Below, in pieces: positions 11,453 to 22,009 of a DNA stretch of 64,000 nt. The stretch is from Agrypnia vestita (lineage: Eukaryota > Arthropoda > Insecta > Trichoptera > Phryganeidae): assembly GCA_016648135.1 (NCBI GenBank), contig JADDOH010022986.1:186001-250000 (forward strand), written 5' to 3'. Each line of letters begins with the position of its first letter. The stretch's first letter is position 1. The notes beneath the pieces were generated by a model. That model saw nothing but the letters and a program-made list of their open reading frames with translations, did not search any database and was not told the DNA's origin. The position numbers were made by a program, and so were the translations under genes.

Positions 11453-12204
11453 CAGGGGTGTATTAAGCAAGATTATGATATTCAGTCGTAAAATAAAAAT
11501 GGGCATCGACAACTTCAATGCGTTGGCCACATAGTCGAAAGCTTGTGTTTCAAAACTAGACTATCAAAGAAGATGTTCGCCCATCTATTCCAGGGCAAAT
11601 GGAGGATTAAAAAAGCCTTAAAAGATTCCCTAAATCGTACCTTAAGGCAAAGAGCCATGCCTAGGACTAGGGCACAGAAATCAGCTATCACTGCTGGTTT
11701 ACTATGTCTTAGATGCCCGAGCGCGCTAACAATGTCGTGTTAGGTACTTTGGTAGCCAAGTGAATCAGAAAAATAGCAGGTAAGAGTACCTACAGTAGAA
11801 AAAAATATCGTCATAATCGTAGAAAAACGACGCATGTGATTTTTCTCAAGTTTGCAGGAGAGCAGTTTGAAGTTTTATTTACATAAAGACACTTTGTCAT
11901 AGCTCGATAACTACAAAAGATTTTCCTTTGAAACTTGGGCATAGCTATTTAAAGTGGATACCTTTAAAACCTCAAATATAGTCAGCGCAGTACAGTAGCC
12001 GGCAAACATCTTGAAATTCTACGGCGTAGTGGGGGGAAGTTTGCGCATCTACCTTTCCACCAAAGAGACCCAAATTTCGTCTTCTGCGCATTCCCCCACT
12101 ACGCCAAAGAATTTCAAGAAGTTTGCCGGCAACTGTACAAGGACGCTTTTACAAATGCTGCATTGTTCTACGATCGCAAATCAGAACCGTCGTTATACCG
12201 ACTT
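11453..12204. repeat. Dispersed repeat, copy B (contains a MITE)
   Basis: Apart from small differences, it matches 8689-9298 until gcagta at 11987-11992. A 143-bp MITE plus a duplicated TA then interrupts it, and the match resumes at acaaggacg. It lies downstream (3') of Oli. Confidence 0.8.
11993..12135. mobile_element. 143-bp Tc1-like MITE, copy 1
   Basis: TIRs are cagtagccggcaaacatctt and, from the right end, cagttgccggcaaacttctt. Both continue into tgaaattct..cggcgtagtggggg, giving about 43 bp with few mismatches. TA is duplicated at 11991-11992 and 12136-12137. Comparison with copy A of the host repeat shows the exact empty site. CAGT termini plus TA fit Tc1-type elements. Confidence 0.92.
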
Positions 12205-12614
12205 CGTATAATGACGGTTAAATTAATTAGAAAAAATACACTTTTTATATACCATAAGATGGTTCCTTTTTTTCACTTTTTAAAGATCCAAAAAAGTCAA
12301 TATGGAATTTTTCGCACATCCGTCATTGTTCTACGATCATGACGATATCTTTCTTTTAACGTTCAACAGTGCTATTTTTTTTTAAATATTACATGTTCTT
12401 CCAGTAACCTACCAATTTTCAAGATTCACAGATATTTGCATTGGATTTAAAATCTTATAAAACTACGGAATTAACGTTAATGGCAGAAAAATAAGTAATC
12501 TTGGATTCTTGTAGATGCGCTTTGGGTGTCACTAATTGAAACACAAATCAGAACACAACGAGCGCTTCGAGCCTCGGCCCTCAGACTTTAGTATTCCTGC
12601 TTGATGTGCAAGTC
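12205..12614 (-). other. Probable Oli 3'UTR and downstream DNA
   Basis: The GC-rich character fades within about 60 bases of the stop codon. No convincing polyadenylation signal could be chosen, and the dispersed repeat begins at 12204. Confidence 0.4.
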
Positions 12615-12786
12615 TCAGGAGTCGCTGCTGTCCTGCAGCTGCAGGGGCGTGGGCTGGTCGGAGGGTGGAAGCAGGATCTGCTGCTGCTGGAGCAGCTTGG
12701 CCGCCGCTGGGAAGCCTCCGAGCTCGAATCCTGCGGGAGCCACGATCCCAGCGGCGGTGGCCGTGCCCTGGAGGTACGCTATCAAC
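12615..12786 (-). CDS. Oli: Oli coding exon 4 (C-terminus and stop)
   Basis: The acceptor is gctttcag. It encodes the end of helix 2 (LIAYLQG), an Ala/Gly-rich segment, [11 protein letters not shown] and [11 protein letters not shown] is at 12615-12617. The 3'UTR continues toward lower coordinates; its end was not identified. Confidence 0.93.
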
Positions 12787-15700
12787 CTGAAAGCAACAGG
12801 TGTAATATAAATGAGTCACGATGAAGAAAAGTAACCCATAAAATCCAAGTTTTTATTGGATTTATACACGAGTCGGGATAATTACTAATATAGAATGATT
12901 CCAATTTGAAAAAACATTAAAATTTCTAAAAATCCAAAATTATACTATAATTATTAATTTTTTTTAACGAAAATTTCATAGATCATTTTTATCGTTGCTT
13001 GCAAAGTTTCAGCTCGATTGGATCACGGGAAAAGGGTTAAAAATCCATCCAAAGTTTTTTCGTCAAGCAAGCAGACGCCACGAGTAAAGGGGGTAAAAAC
13101 AACTTTTTTCCTTCAGTTTTTACTTGCCATTCTTTTTTCACTCACGCCTTGGGCATAATCGCCCTAAGGCCAGCCCTGATAATAATTACTGTTTTATAAA
13201 TGAACTTTGCTTCCACCCTTGTGGAGGATTTAAAATAACTTGTTTTATTTCATATAAACCTGATATTTCATTTTCCGCTCGTTTGGGAAATTTTGCCTGA
13301 TTCAAGTGTGCTAAGTCGGTATTTAAAATCAGAAAAATTATATCAGACACTATTTATGAGAAAAAATGAGGTTGAATTTTTATAATCGTATGTGTATTTA
13401 TTTATAAACATATAATATAAGAGTAACACTAAAATATAGGATTTAAAGTTCACGCATTCTTGGAAGCCTGGGCGTCACGGACATAAACAGTAAACTGGAG
13501 GAATGACAGCCGAGATGGTGAGGTCACATAAGGAGGAGATCACCAGACCACACGGTAAATCAGGCAATGTCTATGGAGCTTCATCTAAAGTCATCCAGAG
13601 AAATACAAAATAACTCCTGGATGTCTCAAAGCTCCAAAATCCTACAGAGGAACGGCCAGGATGAAAGCGATACACAGAACCGATGATGATCCGACCCCAA
13701 CAGCCTGCCTAGGCAATGATAGGACTATACAAGGAATAATAATAAGAAGAAGTATGTTTATTTATTTATATTGATGAAGAATGTTTTTTATTTATAATGG
13801 TGACATATTTGTTTGTAATTCATGTGACATTTTTTAAACGTTATTGAATTTGCAAAAATTGCTATTGAATTTTGTGTACCAAATCCAGGTATATACTTCT
13901 GGGGTATCAGGTCCCATTGCAGAGTCCATCATTAGGGCTGATGATGATGACTGAATCAGCACATCAGCAATGATGTTGCAGATTCCTTGCAAAGGGATCT
14001 GAAACGTCGGCCAGAGTGGTCAGATATCCACGGTAGAATATTCCAGAAAACAATACACAGAAAATTCTGAACGACCGTGAAAACATTTTTAGGTACACAC
14101 TTGGTCCGTAAAAGTGTTTAACTTCTGCCTTTCGTCCAGAAAAGCAACAACTTTTTGTTGTATATCCCAGAAAAAATTACCCACGCCTCCACAGTTTTGT
14201 CTTGTGGAAAATTTTTGTAATTATGCAGCTTGTTAATTTTGTCAATGAAGTTTTCACCGAAAAAATGTAATAAAAAGGAGACATTTTTTTTTTACTAAAA
14301 CCTTATATTTACAAAATGCTGTGCCATCACATGTCTGATCAGGAACGTCCCACGGGAAATGGAAAAATATTTTTAATACACGAATTTAGTTTACAATATA
14401 TTATCACGAAAAGTTTTAAAACAATGGTACAGTAGCCGGCAAACATCTTGAAATTTTACGGCGTAGTGGGGGGAAGTTTTCGCATGTACCATTCCACCAA
14501 CGAGACCCAAATTTTGTCTTCTGCGCATTCCCCCACTACGCCAAAGAATTTCAAGAAGTTTGCCGGCAACTGTAGCTACGAATTATCTCGAACAGTCCAC
14601 ATGAATCTAAAATCAATAACACTCTTCTCGAAGAAACCATAAATCACTAGAAATATAGAGAAACTGGTCGAACATTCTCGTTGCGTCGCGAACTCTGGCA
14701 TGTATGTATAAAAAGCGATGCAAGCGAAAAGGAAGATGTCCATGTCCAGTAAATTAATTTCATTAATAAAATTTTAATTAATTTGTTTTTTTACGTATTT
14801 TTAATTTATTTTGATTTACTTTATTTTTGCTTTCTTCACCTACTGCTAATATTTACTATGTTTAACTAACCCGTATTGTTTAAATTTACCTTCTCAACTC
14901 TTCCAGCGCATTGGACTGCATCAGGATGTAGTTCTTGGCCAGCAGAAGAGTGGCTATCTTGGACAGCTTTCTCACAGAAGGGGAATGTGCGTAGGGGATC
15001 ACACTTCGCAGCTCGTCCAGGGCGTCATTCTGCAAAGGGAAAGTGTATAAGTTTTGTGTCTCTACTAAAAAGGGTTCAATCTAAATGCCAAAGGCCAAAA
15101 ACATGCCGCAAAACTCGAGAGTCCTTTCAACACAAATGTATTGAACTTTCTTAAATAAGGTTGATTTTACACTTCACATACAAATGGTGCAATCCAGCAG
15201 TATACGAATGCAATTTTAGATCTTTGTTAAGGATAATTCGTAAATAAAATACTGTTTTAATAAGTCTACTTAAGATTATTAGCACTACTCGAGTTTTGAG
15301 GGTATCAGTAGCCTCATCGACAGGTGAAGATATATGGAAGAGTTTATATCTTAACCTGTCGATAGGGTCACTGATACTCTCGAAACTCGAGTAGTGCTAA
15401 TAAACACATACAGAGTTATAAAATTGCTTAATTAAAAAATTATGCTTTACGAAGATCATTATGAAACTCTAAAAAGTTGACGCCGACTCTATCAACGGTG
15501 CAATTTTAGATTTTTTCAATTTCGAAAGAAATTGATGCTACGAAGGTGAATGATGTTTTACCAAATCATGCATTCTCCGTCTCTCTCTGGCATTGATGTT
15601 AAGTCTCACACTCTTCCCTTGTCTGCCTTTCTGTTTTCCCCCTCCCATGCCGGGGCTCATACCTACCCCCCTCTGGGATGATGACATCCTGGAAAATAAA

Positions 15701-17952
15701 CAGCGAAATTATATTTTCGTGCCAAAAAATAAATGCTGCAAATAAAATAAAGGAACAGATTGTTAGTTAACTTTGTAAAAACCACTACCAGATTTTAGGT
15801 CTACCGGTTTCGAGACGTACCCGTCTCCTCGTCAGGACCAACACTACACCAATACATTCACAACACTACACACCTCAACCATAGTATTGTTACACTTCCA
15901 CCAATAATTGATCACATGCGTGTTAGTCTTGTCAGGGACAAACATGCACTGATTAGCCTAATGAACCATCAGGAATCTACCGAAAGAGAGTGAGAGGGGG
16001 CGGGGTCTAAAGTGGGTGTTAACATTAAATTAAACAAAGGGCTACATGGAAAATTAATTTGGTTGTTAATTAGGGGTGCTCTATTATTCACCGCATGTAA
16101 TGTAAAAAAATTCTAAATTAATCAATTTTAAACCTTTATTATTGGTATTTAATATTTTCAACCCTATTTTTGCGTCAAATTTATGATCAATTAAAGGAAA
16201 TTTAAAAGTTTTGTAATCTCCGCGATGAACTCACCACGTCCATTTTCTCCAACTCCGGCCAGGGAAGAAGATAACCTTTTCTATGTATGTACATGGTTTG
16301 CGAACTATGGGAAATCATTATCTTTCCCGCGCCCAATTAGAAAGGCACCAAGGCTTGAATGTCAATAAAGTTTGTAAAATTGTGATTTTTTGAATTGATT
16401 GAAAAAGGTTTTATAAAAAAAATTCTATTTTATTTTATTTCGATTACCATCCCTATTTAGCTGAACCTTCGTCAGTTGTGACGCTGTCCAATGGACTACA
16501 AATATTAGCTTTTGATTTTCCACTCAGAACATTGGTTCTGATTTAAAAGGTATATTTGTTCTCCTTGACGTTTTATTAGACTGACATAATATTGCCTATC
16601 CTTTGGTTTGGAAATCTGCGAACTTGAGCATCTGGAGCATATTAAATATTTCATCTTGGCTCATACTATTATTTGAAATTCGTTCCACGATTTTTCCGCC
16701 AATTGCTATGAAGAAAAAAAACGAATTTAAAACTTCAAATCACTGAAAAAATCGATCGCTCTATACAGGGTTATTATAAAAACCACAAGCAGAATATTAT
16801 AATGTACCTATATATTTTAAAATAAGGTCCACAATATATTCTAGTTCGGGATCAAAGGTAAGTCCGGTCCTGATCTAGCGGTGAATTTAAGATGCAGTGA
16901 TCTGTTTTTGTGTGATCATGTAAATTACGAACAGCAACACACATAGCTAAACTATAACACATTACATACACGAAACCTAGAGTCAATCCGATAAAGACCG
17001 ATCATGCATGAAGTCATGAATACCCGATGGCAGCTGAACAGAAACCGATCTGCTATCAATCTAAAGCTAAATTGTTGTATCTGGACACTATTTTTTATTT
17101 TGTGTTTATTCAAACGATCCAGAAGCGCATAGTGAGTGCAGATCGCTTTCTTTTTCGTCTTCAAAATTAGATAAAATCCAGACTGCTGTCTAGAAACAGA
17201 AAAATATTAGTGTACACAATGCTCAACGGTGCTTGTATACGCAGCTGGGTACTGACCAAGAGCAATGAGAGAGCACTGGATTTTTTTAAAGAAAAGTTTT
17301 GAGGTGTGTTTTTGGATCCGTTCTAGATTTCTAGACAACGGACTCTGACGCAGTTGCTACAAAATGAGCTCAATACTTTATTTAAATAGCTAAGCGATAT
17401 AAAATTCAAGAAATTGGGAAGACTTTGGCGGCTTGCGGTCGTGTGGAGAGAATAACTGAACTTCCTGCTGAACTCCAGACCACTAGGGCAAAGGAACTTG
17501 GGAAGCTGGAGCGACAGTGTTCTTAAAGACATGTCTGCCTTGCATATCCAGAACTGGAGAGAGCTGATGTTAGACCGAGATCAGTGAAGGAAGACTCTCG
17601 AAGAGGCCAGGACCCATCAGGGGTTATCGAGGTGACATCGAGGTAGCGAGCTAAACCGCGACCGCGAGGTATCGCAGTGAGGCATCTTCGGCATGTTTGT
17701 ACTCTTATTCTTACGTATCTATGCTGTAAGCATTACAAATATTGACCTGTGCGAGTGATGGCTGGCTGACGGCTCCGGCCTGTTCTCGTCGTGCGCGGGC
17801 GGCAGCGTGGGCGGCAGGTTGGGGCCCGCCTGCAGGTAGAAGCCGCCCAGCCCCACGGCGCCCAGCGGCGTGCGGCGGCCTGCCCCCGGGGGCGGACTCT
17901 GGCCGGCCTCCGCCCCTGCCCACCCGCCGTGGGGGTACTGGCCGTGGTCCAT
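12615..17952 (-). CDS. Oli: Oli, Olig/Beta3-family bHLH transcription factor, four coding exons
   Basis: Join 17952-17747, 15688-15562, 15029-14890 and 12786-12615 on the minus strand: 645 nt, 214 residues plus TGA. All phases fit and every intron is GT-AG. The bHLH domain runs from about R97 to residue 165. The basic region [11 protein letters not shown] (E104, R107) ends exon 2. Exon 3 supplies [20 protein letters not shown] and [18 protein letters not shown]. Exon 4 completes helix 2, then a QQQQ run (191-194) and a short tail ending DSSDS. The N-terminus is Gly/Pro-rich. This domain is diagnostic of the Oli/BHLHE22/OLIG group, which binds E-boxes and in flies acts in neurons. The start is the first ATG after an acceptor, in ccaatgg context. 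The length is close to that of the fly protein as I recall it. Exact transcript ends are not visible. Confidence 0.95.
12930..13140 (-). repeat. Dispersed repeat R3, copy in Oli intron 3
   Basis: On the minus strand it matches 44930-45170 and 59390-59620. Shared strings include gatcacgggaaaagggt, its complement-side tcgagctgaaactttgc, and cgtggcgtctgcttgcttg. Confidence 0.7.
14430..14572. mobile_element. 143-bp Tc1-like MITE, copy 2 (intron 3 of Oli)
   Basis: It has the same length and TIRs as 11993-12135, with TA at 14428-14429 and 14573-14574. It differs by scattered substitutions such as atgtaccattcc against atctacctttcc. It lies inside the 2.1-kb third intron of Oli. Confidence 0.92.
14890..15029 (-). 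CDS. Oli: Oli coding exon 3 (helix 1, loop, helix 2)
   Basis: The acceptor is ccctttgcag and the donor gtaaat. The 140 nt encode residues 112-157 plus two bases of codon 158. This is the most conserved part of the protein ([25 protein letters not shown]). Confidence 0.97.
15276..15403. repeat. 128-bp hairpin (foldback) in Oli intron 2
   Basis: Arms 15276-15334 and 15345-15403, about 59 bp each, are reverse complements with few mismatches around a 10-base loop. The outermost bases are ttattagcactactcgag and ctcgagtagtgctaataa. This is a palindromic MITE or fold-back insertion. Its transcript would form one long hairpin. Confidence 0.85.
15562..15688 (-). CDS. Oli: Oli coding exon 2 (linker and basic region)
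   Basis: The acceptor is ttttccag and the donor gtaaaa. It encodes residues 69-111, with [13 protein letters not shown] then the basic region ending RERRRMHDL. The phase-0 donor falls between the basic region and helix 1. Confidence 0.95.
15797..15960 (-). repeat. Hammerhead-bearing dispersed repeat, copy 1
   Basis: It shares cctcaaccatagtatt, atcacatgcg and the hammerhead block with 44505-44690. Near 15939 a partial inverted copy (gtgttagtcttgtcaggga) echoes stem I and the core, as the other copy does. Confidence 0.6.
15798..15839 (-). ncRNA. Hammerhead ribozyme motif, sense in Oli intron 1
   Basis: The minus strand reads stem I GGUC, core CUGACGA, one unpaired G, stem II GAGACG-GGUA-CGUCUC, GAAA, a minimal palindromic stem III ending GUA, then GACC closing stem I. 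All core positions (C3, U4, G5, A6, G8, A9, G12-A14, A15.1/U16.1, H17) fit the consensus. Predicted cleavage is between 15802 and 15801. Stem III without a loop is typical of retroelement and satellite hammerheads, which work best as dimers. The surrounding repeat (15797-15940) also occurs at 44505-44690. Confidence 0.65.
17747..17952 (-). CDS. Oli: Oli coding exon 1 (residues 1-68 and part of 69)
   Basis: The exon itself begins at 17960 after the acceptor ctttcag and reads gctttcca before the ATG. It encodes [11 protein letters not shown] and a Gly/Pro/Ala-rich stretch ending SASHHSH, then ag. The donor gtcaat is weak, but phase and sequence join exactly to exon 2. The GC content is high, so overlapping frames on both strands are also open; those are shadows. 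Confidence 0.88.
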
Positions 17953-18030
17953 TGGAAAGCCTGAAAGATGAAAACAATCAATGGGACATCTCAAAGTAAT
18001 AAACCAAAGTAAAGTAAACTCTCCCCACAA

Positions 18031-18340
18031 TAGGCATGATGACAGATTTTGAAATAACCTTCTATAACTACACATCTACTACTACCGAAAATACCTTTAT
18101 TTTAGAAATAAACTAAGTTTTTACGCAAATAACTGTATTTTCATCTACCTATTTTTTCGCTCAGGTCGGTGTTTCGGTTAAAATGAATTGCAGAATTTTT
18201 ATTTTATGGAAAATCTTATTGATCTTAATGTGTATATTAAAACTGGACCATTTTTTGGAATCTTTTCAAGACATTTTCTTATCTAAAATCACTTATTCTT
18301 TAATTCTTTAATATAATAATCATGCCTACTATAAACTGAT
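18031..18340 (+). repeat. Dispersed repeat R2, copy 1
   Basis: It closely matches 49770-50200, including taggcatgatgacagatttt, aaactaagtttttacgcaaa and ttaatgtgtatattaaaact. It lies within the probable 5' leader intron of Oli. Confidence 0.8.
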
Positions 18341-19323
18341 AAAGGATATTGTTTTTTATACCTACTATTAAATTAATTCTATCCGATTCATTTAACAGTA
18401 GGTATAAAATACATTTAGCAATAATAAACCTGTAAAAGTATCATATTGTTAAATCTATTGTATACCTAACATTGGACGTACTCTAAAACCTATCTCGCAA
18501 ATACTTACATTTGATGTTTCATTTTTTCAAAATATAAACATTTTACAACATAAATACCTATATAAGTCCTTTTTTGGGTGCTTGGAAAGTCGCATGTTTC
18601 CACCAAAATCGTAAGTAAAGTTGTTTAGTTATGTGAACACGTGATTTTGAACATTTGAACAACAATCAAAACAGCGCTCTTCGCGGGAAATTTTTGAACT
18701 TCACTCTCTTGTTAGTTCGTACGAGTCGCGGATAGATGTCGCACACTGTCACATTTTGCTCCCATTTTACTTTATACAAGAAACTGTTTATTACATTTGA
18801 ACTTCTGAACACTTTTGAAATAAATTGATAAAATAGTATACGATTTTAAATTGTTTGACAGCATCCATAAACATAAAAGTATTTTTTAAAAGTATATTCC
18901 GTGTAAAATAAAACAAAAACGAGTTTTCCCTGACTTAACAATAATATTTTTTTTGTGATGAAATAAAAAATATTTTTATTTAGTGATTTCTAACATACTT
19001 TTATTGAAAGTGTTACTACGATTTTTAGAGAGTAATTGCATTGAGCTGTAATGTTTATGTCGATGACCTATTGACTAGTTTTTGGCAATAACATCCTTTT
19101 ACTGGGTGACAAGCCAATAAATTTAATAAAAAAAAAAACATACTTTTATAACCTAATTTTATTTACTATGTTACTTTATTATATATTTTTTCCATTCGAA
19201 ATATTCGCAACCTAAAAATAATAATTATTATAATAGTTCGTATTGATAACATAATATTAATGACACAAAAAATTGTAAAATTAAAAGAATATTATTTTAT
19301 TTATTTTAAATAAAACAACTCAC

Positions 19324-19560
19324 CTGTTAAATATATTTTTTAAAGTATTTCAACTATCACTTTATAAATCACAGATCGCTTTATTCACTGTCGCCGTAAA
19401 ATACATCACAAACAATTTAATTTCTGTATAAACTATTTGTTATTAAAAATTCTCCGAACAATCGGAGAAGCTCGCATCGATAGGAAACTGTTCAATAAAC
19501 TGTAAATACGAGCCGAGACGCCGACTCTCTGTACATGGTAAATCCTAGCCGCCAAAATAT
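19324..19560 (-). other. Oli: Probable non-coding 5' exon of Oli
   Basis: On the minus strand, ttaacag|gtgagt gives a near-consensus donor with its exon edge at 19324. It would splice across about 1.36 kb to the acceptor ctttcag before 17960, upstream of the start codon. The sequence 5' of the donor has no long frame, as expected of a leader. The 5' limit is a guess; no promoter element was fixed. Confidence 0.4.
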
Positions 19561-20060
19561 CGCCCGACAGCCATAAAAATATTTAAAAAAATGTTTTTCC
19601 CGTCGTTTAAAATAGCGGGGTTCCAATTTTAAACTGCGGATGAATTCCGTTTGACGGGTATTAATTATTTACCTAGGCGAACGCCGCTAGTGGCGATTTC
19701 CACTCAAAGATGTCTACCGCTGCTCGGCGAGGGTTGGACTGGGTAGGGAGGCTGGGCCGCGTAGGGTGGGGGTCGGGTGACGATTATCTTTCACTTAGGG
19801 GCAGGCGGCGCGCCTGTGTGAGTGCGCCGGCGGAGTGTTAGTTCCGCCGCCGACCGCCGCGGCTCCACTGGATGCTGCGGTAACTGCTACACGGGATTTG
19901 GTAGGGAACTTGAGCGGCGCTCGCACTCGCCGGAGGGGAGGGAAAAGCGCTCGCCGCTTTGTTCCGCGGACAGCTGTAGCGAACAATGCATCGTGGGCCG
20001 AGCGCTGGTTGGGTCGATTACGCAACACGGAGTATTTGGCTGGGGAGGCACCTGTCGCAC
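19561..20060 (-). promoter_or_regulatory. CpG-rich block, candidate Oli promoter region
   Basis: GC and CpG content are well above the surroundings, with clusters such as gttccgccgccgaccgccgc near 19840. The position is just upstream of the probable leader exon. Open frames on both strands here follow from the composition. The promoter role is inferred. Confidence 0.35.
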
Positions 20061-20312
20061 ATATCTTATTACAACGAATATCAATTTGTTATAGGCGTGT
20101 TTTCAATCGTATTTTCGTATCAAATTTAAGTTGTTTGCCTTTATTCACAGATAATCAAAGACTCGAAGCCTTGACAAATACGGAATATGCTTGGAAGGTA
20201 TCGTAAGGAAGTAGAAAAATAAGATAAGGGTCGAAGAAAGCATCCACGAGCCAATGAATGGAGCAGATGCGAGAGTTACGTATTAAGTATTAAACTGCAT
20301 GTATTGTAAAAT

Positions 20313-20420
20313 GTGTCTCATAGCTAGTAGAGAAAACATCGGGGGAGTTTTCTTCATTCAATTTCGTATAGAAAATATTCTTTACACTGTGGGTGAAACA
20401 TCGATAGTTTTCTTCCAAGA
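20313..20420. mobile_element. Foldback MITE family, single-end fragment
   Basis: It repeats the terminus gtctcatagctagtag and the tcttcattcaattt block of the 20471-20978 element but has no partner arm. Confidence 0.55.
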
Positions 20421-20470
20421 TTAACTAATATAAATAAAAATTAAAAATAAAAATATACAGTATCAATATA

Positions 20471-20978
20471 CAGTGTCTCATAGCTAGTAGCACAAACTAA
20501 TAGGGAGTCTTCTTCATCAAATTTTGAATTGAAAACAATCTTTAAAATTTAGATGAAATGTATATAGTTACGGAGATGAGTGGAGAACATCAAAGTTTGC
20601 AACTTTTTTTCAATATTTTTGACGTATTTTTTCTAAAACGTTAGATGATATATGAAACATAATAGAGTTATTCGCTTTGATACAAGTCAAATGAAATTAT
20701 TAAAACCTTGCGGAAATTTAAAAAATATATTTTTTTTGTTTTTTCATTTTATTTGACTTATATAAAAGCGAATAAATTTTTAATATTCCATATAAGCTAC
20801 TGTTATGATACTCCAACATTTTATATAAAATAAGTCAGAAATATTGAAAAAAATGAAAACTTTTGATGTCGTTTATGTCCGTAGCTGTCGATAACTCAAA
20901 CTGTAAATAATATTTTCTATTCAAAATTGAATGAAGAAGAATCTTCAGAAATTTTTCTACTAGCCATGAAACACCCTG
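20471..20978. mobile_element. Foldback MITE, CAGGGT-ended family, copy 2
   Basis: This 508-bp near-palindrome starts cagtgtctcatagctag and ends catgaaacaccctg, flanked by TA on both sides. Centre and arms share motifs with the other copies: tacaagtcaaatgaaat, acatcaaagtttgc, and actgttatgatactccaaca. Confidence 0.8.
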
Positions 20979-21369
20979 TAAAAGAATCATATTTTATTTT
21001 TTGATGTGTAGTCTGCACTCTTTCTTGAACGTGTTGATATTTCTCTACTTTTTTAAACAATTTATGGTAGATTATTGTATTCATGTAGTCCTTTGTTATA
21101 TAAACATTATGTATTTATAATATTTTTTCTTAAGGTTTATCTCAGTTGATGATTAGAGCCGGTATGTACCTAATAGGTTGAATAAAAAGTACTTATGGAG
21201 AATAAATGTTCATTTAAATCGTGAATATTTTATAAATTTCACGTTATTTAATGTAGAATTGTGTATGTTTCTTAAAAAAATATATTTTATCTATTTCCGG
21301 AACGAATTATTCTCGCAATCCAAGGGTTACTCTCTTTTTTTCTTTAATAATACCTACATATAATTACTT

Positions 21370-21530
21370 TTATAACAGTAATTACTAGCAAATACTAACA
21401 AACAAATTATTTTTATATGTTATACCTCACCAAAAAGAATTAAGATTCTTGTGTGTGGTGAGGGATAATCACGTACAATCATATAGGTAGTGTAATCTAA
21501 TTTAACAAACAATGAGAATTAGGTTATACA
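21370..21530 (-). repeat. Dispersed repeat R2, inverted end fragment
   Basis: The reverse complement matches 50210-50340 (ccctcaccayacacraga, tcttaattctttt, gtataacataa). Confidence 0.65.
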
Positions 21531-21609
21531 CTATTCATCAAATATCTCGAAAATGTTTGAATAAGCAGTCAAAAGGAGACTAAATTTAATCACAAAAGTT
21601 AATTCTAAA

Positions 21610-21990
21610 ATAAATGAGAATCCATTCGGGTTCACCGGGGGAATATGCACACAAGACGCAACCGCAAAACATCCATCATCATACAAAGTAAATTGAACAA
21701 ATCAATAATTGCATAGGTATCTTCATCGATTCGAAAGAAGTTCTCGACAGTATCTCCCACGAACAACTCGTACCAGAACCAAAGTAAAACTGGATTGACC
21801 ACACAGCCCTAAAATGGGTAAAAAGCCACTCATCGAACAGACCTCAGATAGTCAGATCAAATGAATCTCTAAGTAATCCACCAATAGGTGAATTTGGAGT
21901 CCCCCAAGGTACGGTTCCCAGACTTCTACTATTTCTCACTCACGTAAACGATATATTTCAACAAAAAATCAACGGTGAACCAGCATTCAA
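21610..21990 (+). pseudogene. LINE reverse-transcriptase fragment, fingers to palm
   Basis: With stops and shifts, the plus strand encodes pieces of a non-LTR reverse transcriptase: ENPFGFTGG and CTQDA, then GIFIDSKEVLDSISHEQL (the first catalytic Asp block), ALKWVKSHSSNRPQIVRSNE, and GEFGVPQGT followed by FLTHVNDIF. The YADD box is not present; the copy stops soon after. A TAA interrupts it near 21785. It is not close to the LINE at 25926-28615. Confidence 0.8.
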
Positions 21991-22009
21991 AAGTTCACGA
22001 ATTAGCTAA

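Noticed and set aside
13440..13750. Possible LINE 3' end closing in aataataataagaagaag
   Set aside because: The tail looks RTE-like but no readable protein block supports it.
13950..14030. Possible third hammerhead (gatctgaaacgtcggcc)
   Set aside because: A stem and GAAAC are present, but no CUGANGA-like core precedes the stem.
17719..18075. Long overlapping frames on both strands around Oli exon 1
   Set aside because: Only the frame that splices to exon 2 gives Oli; the others follow from high GC and continue into intron.
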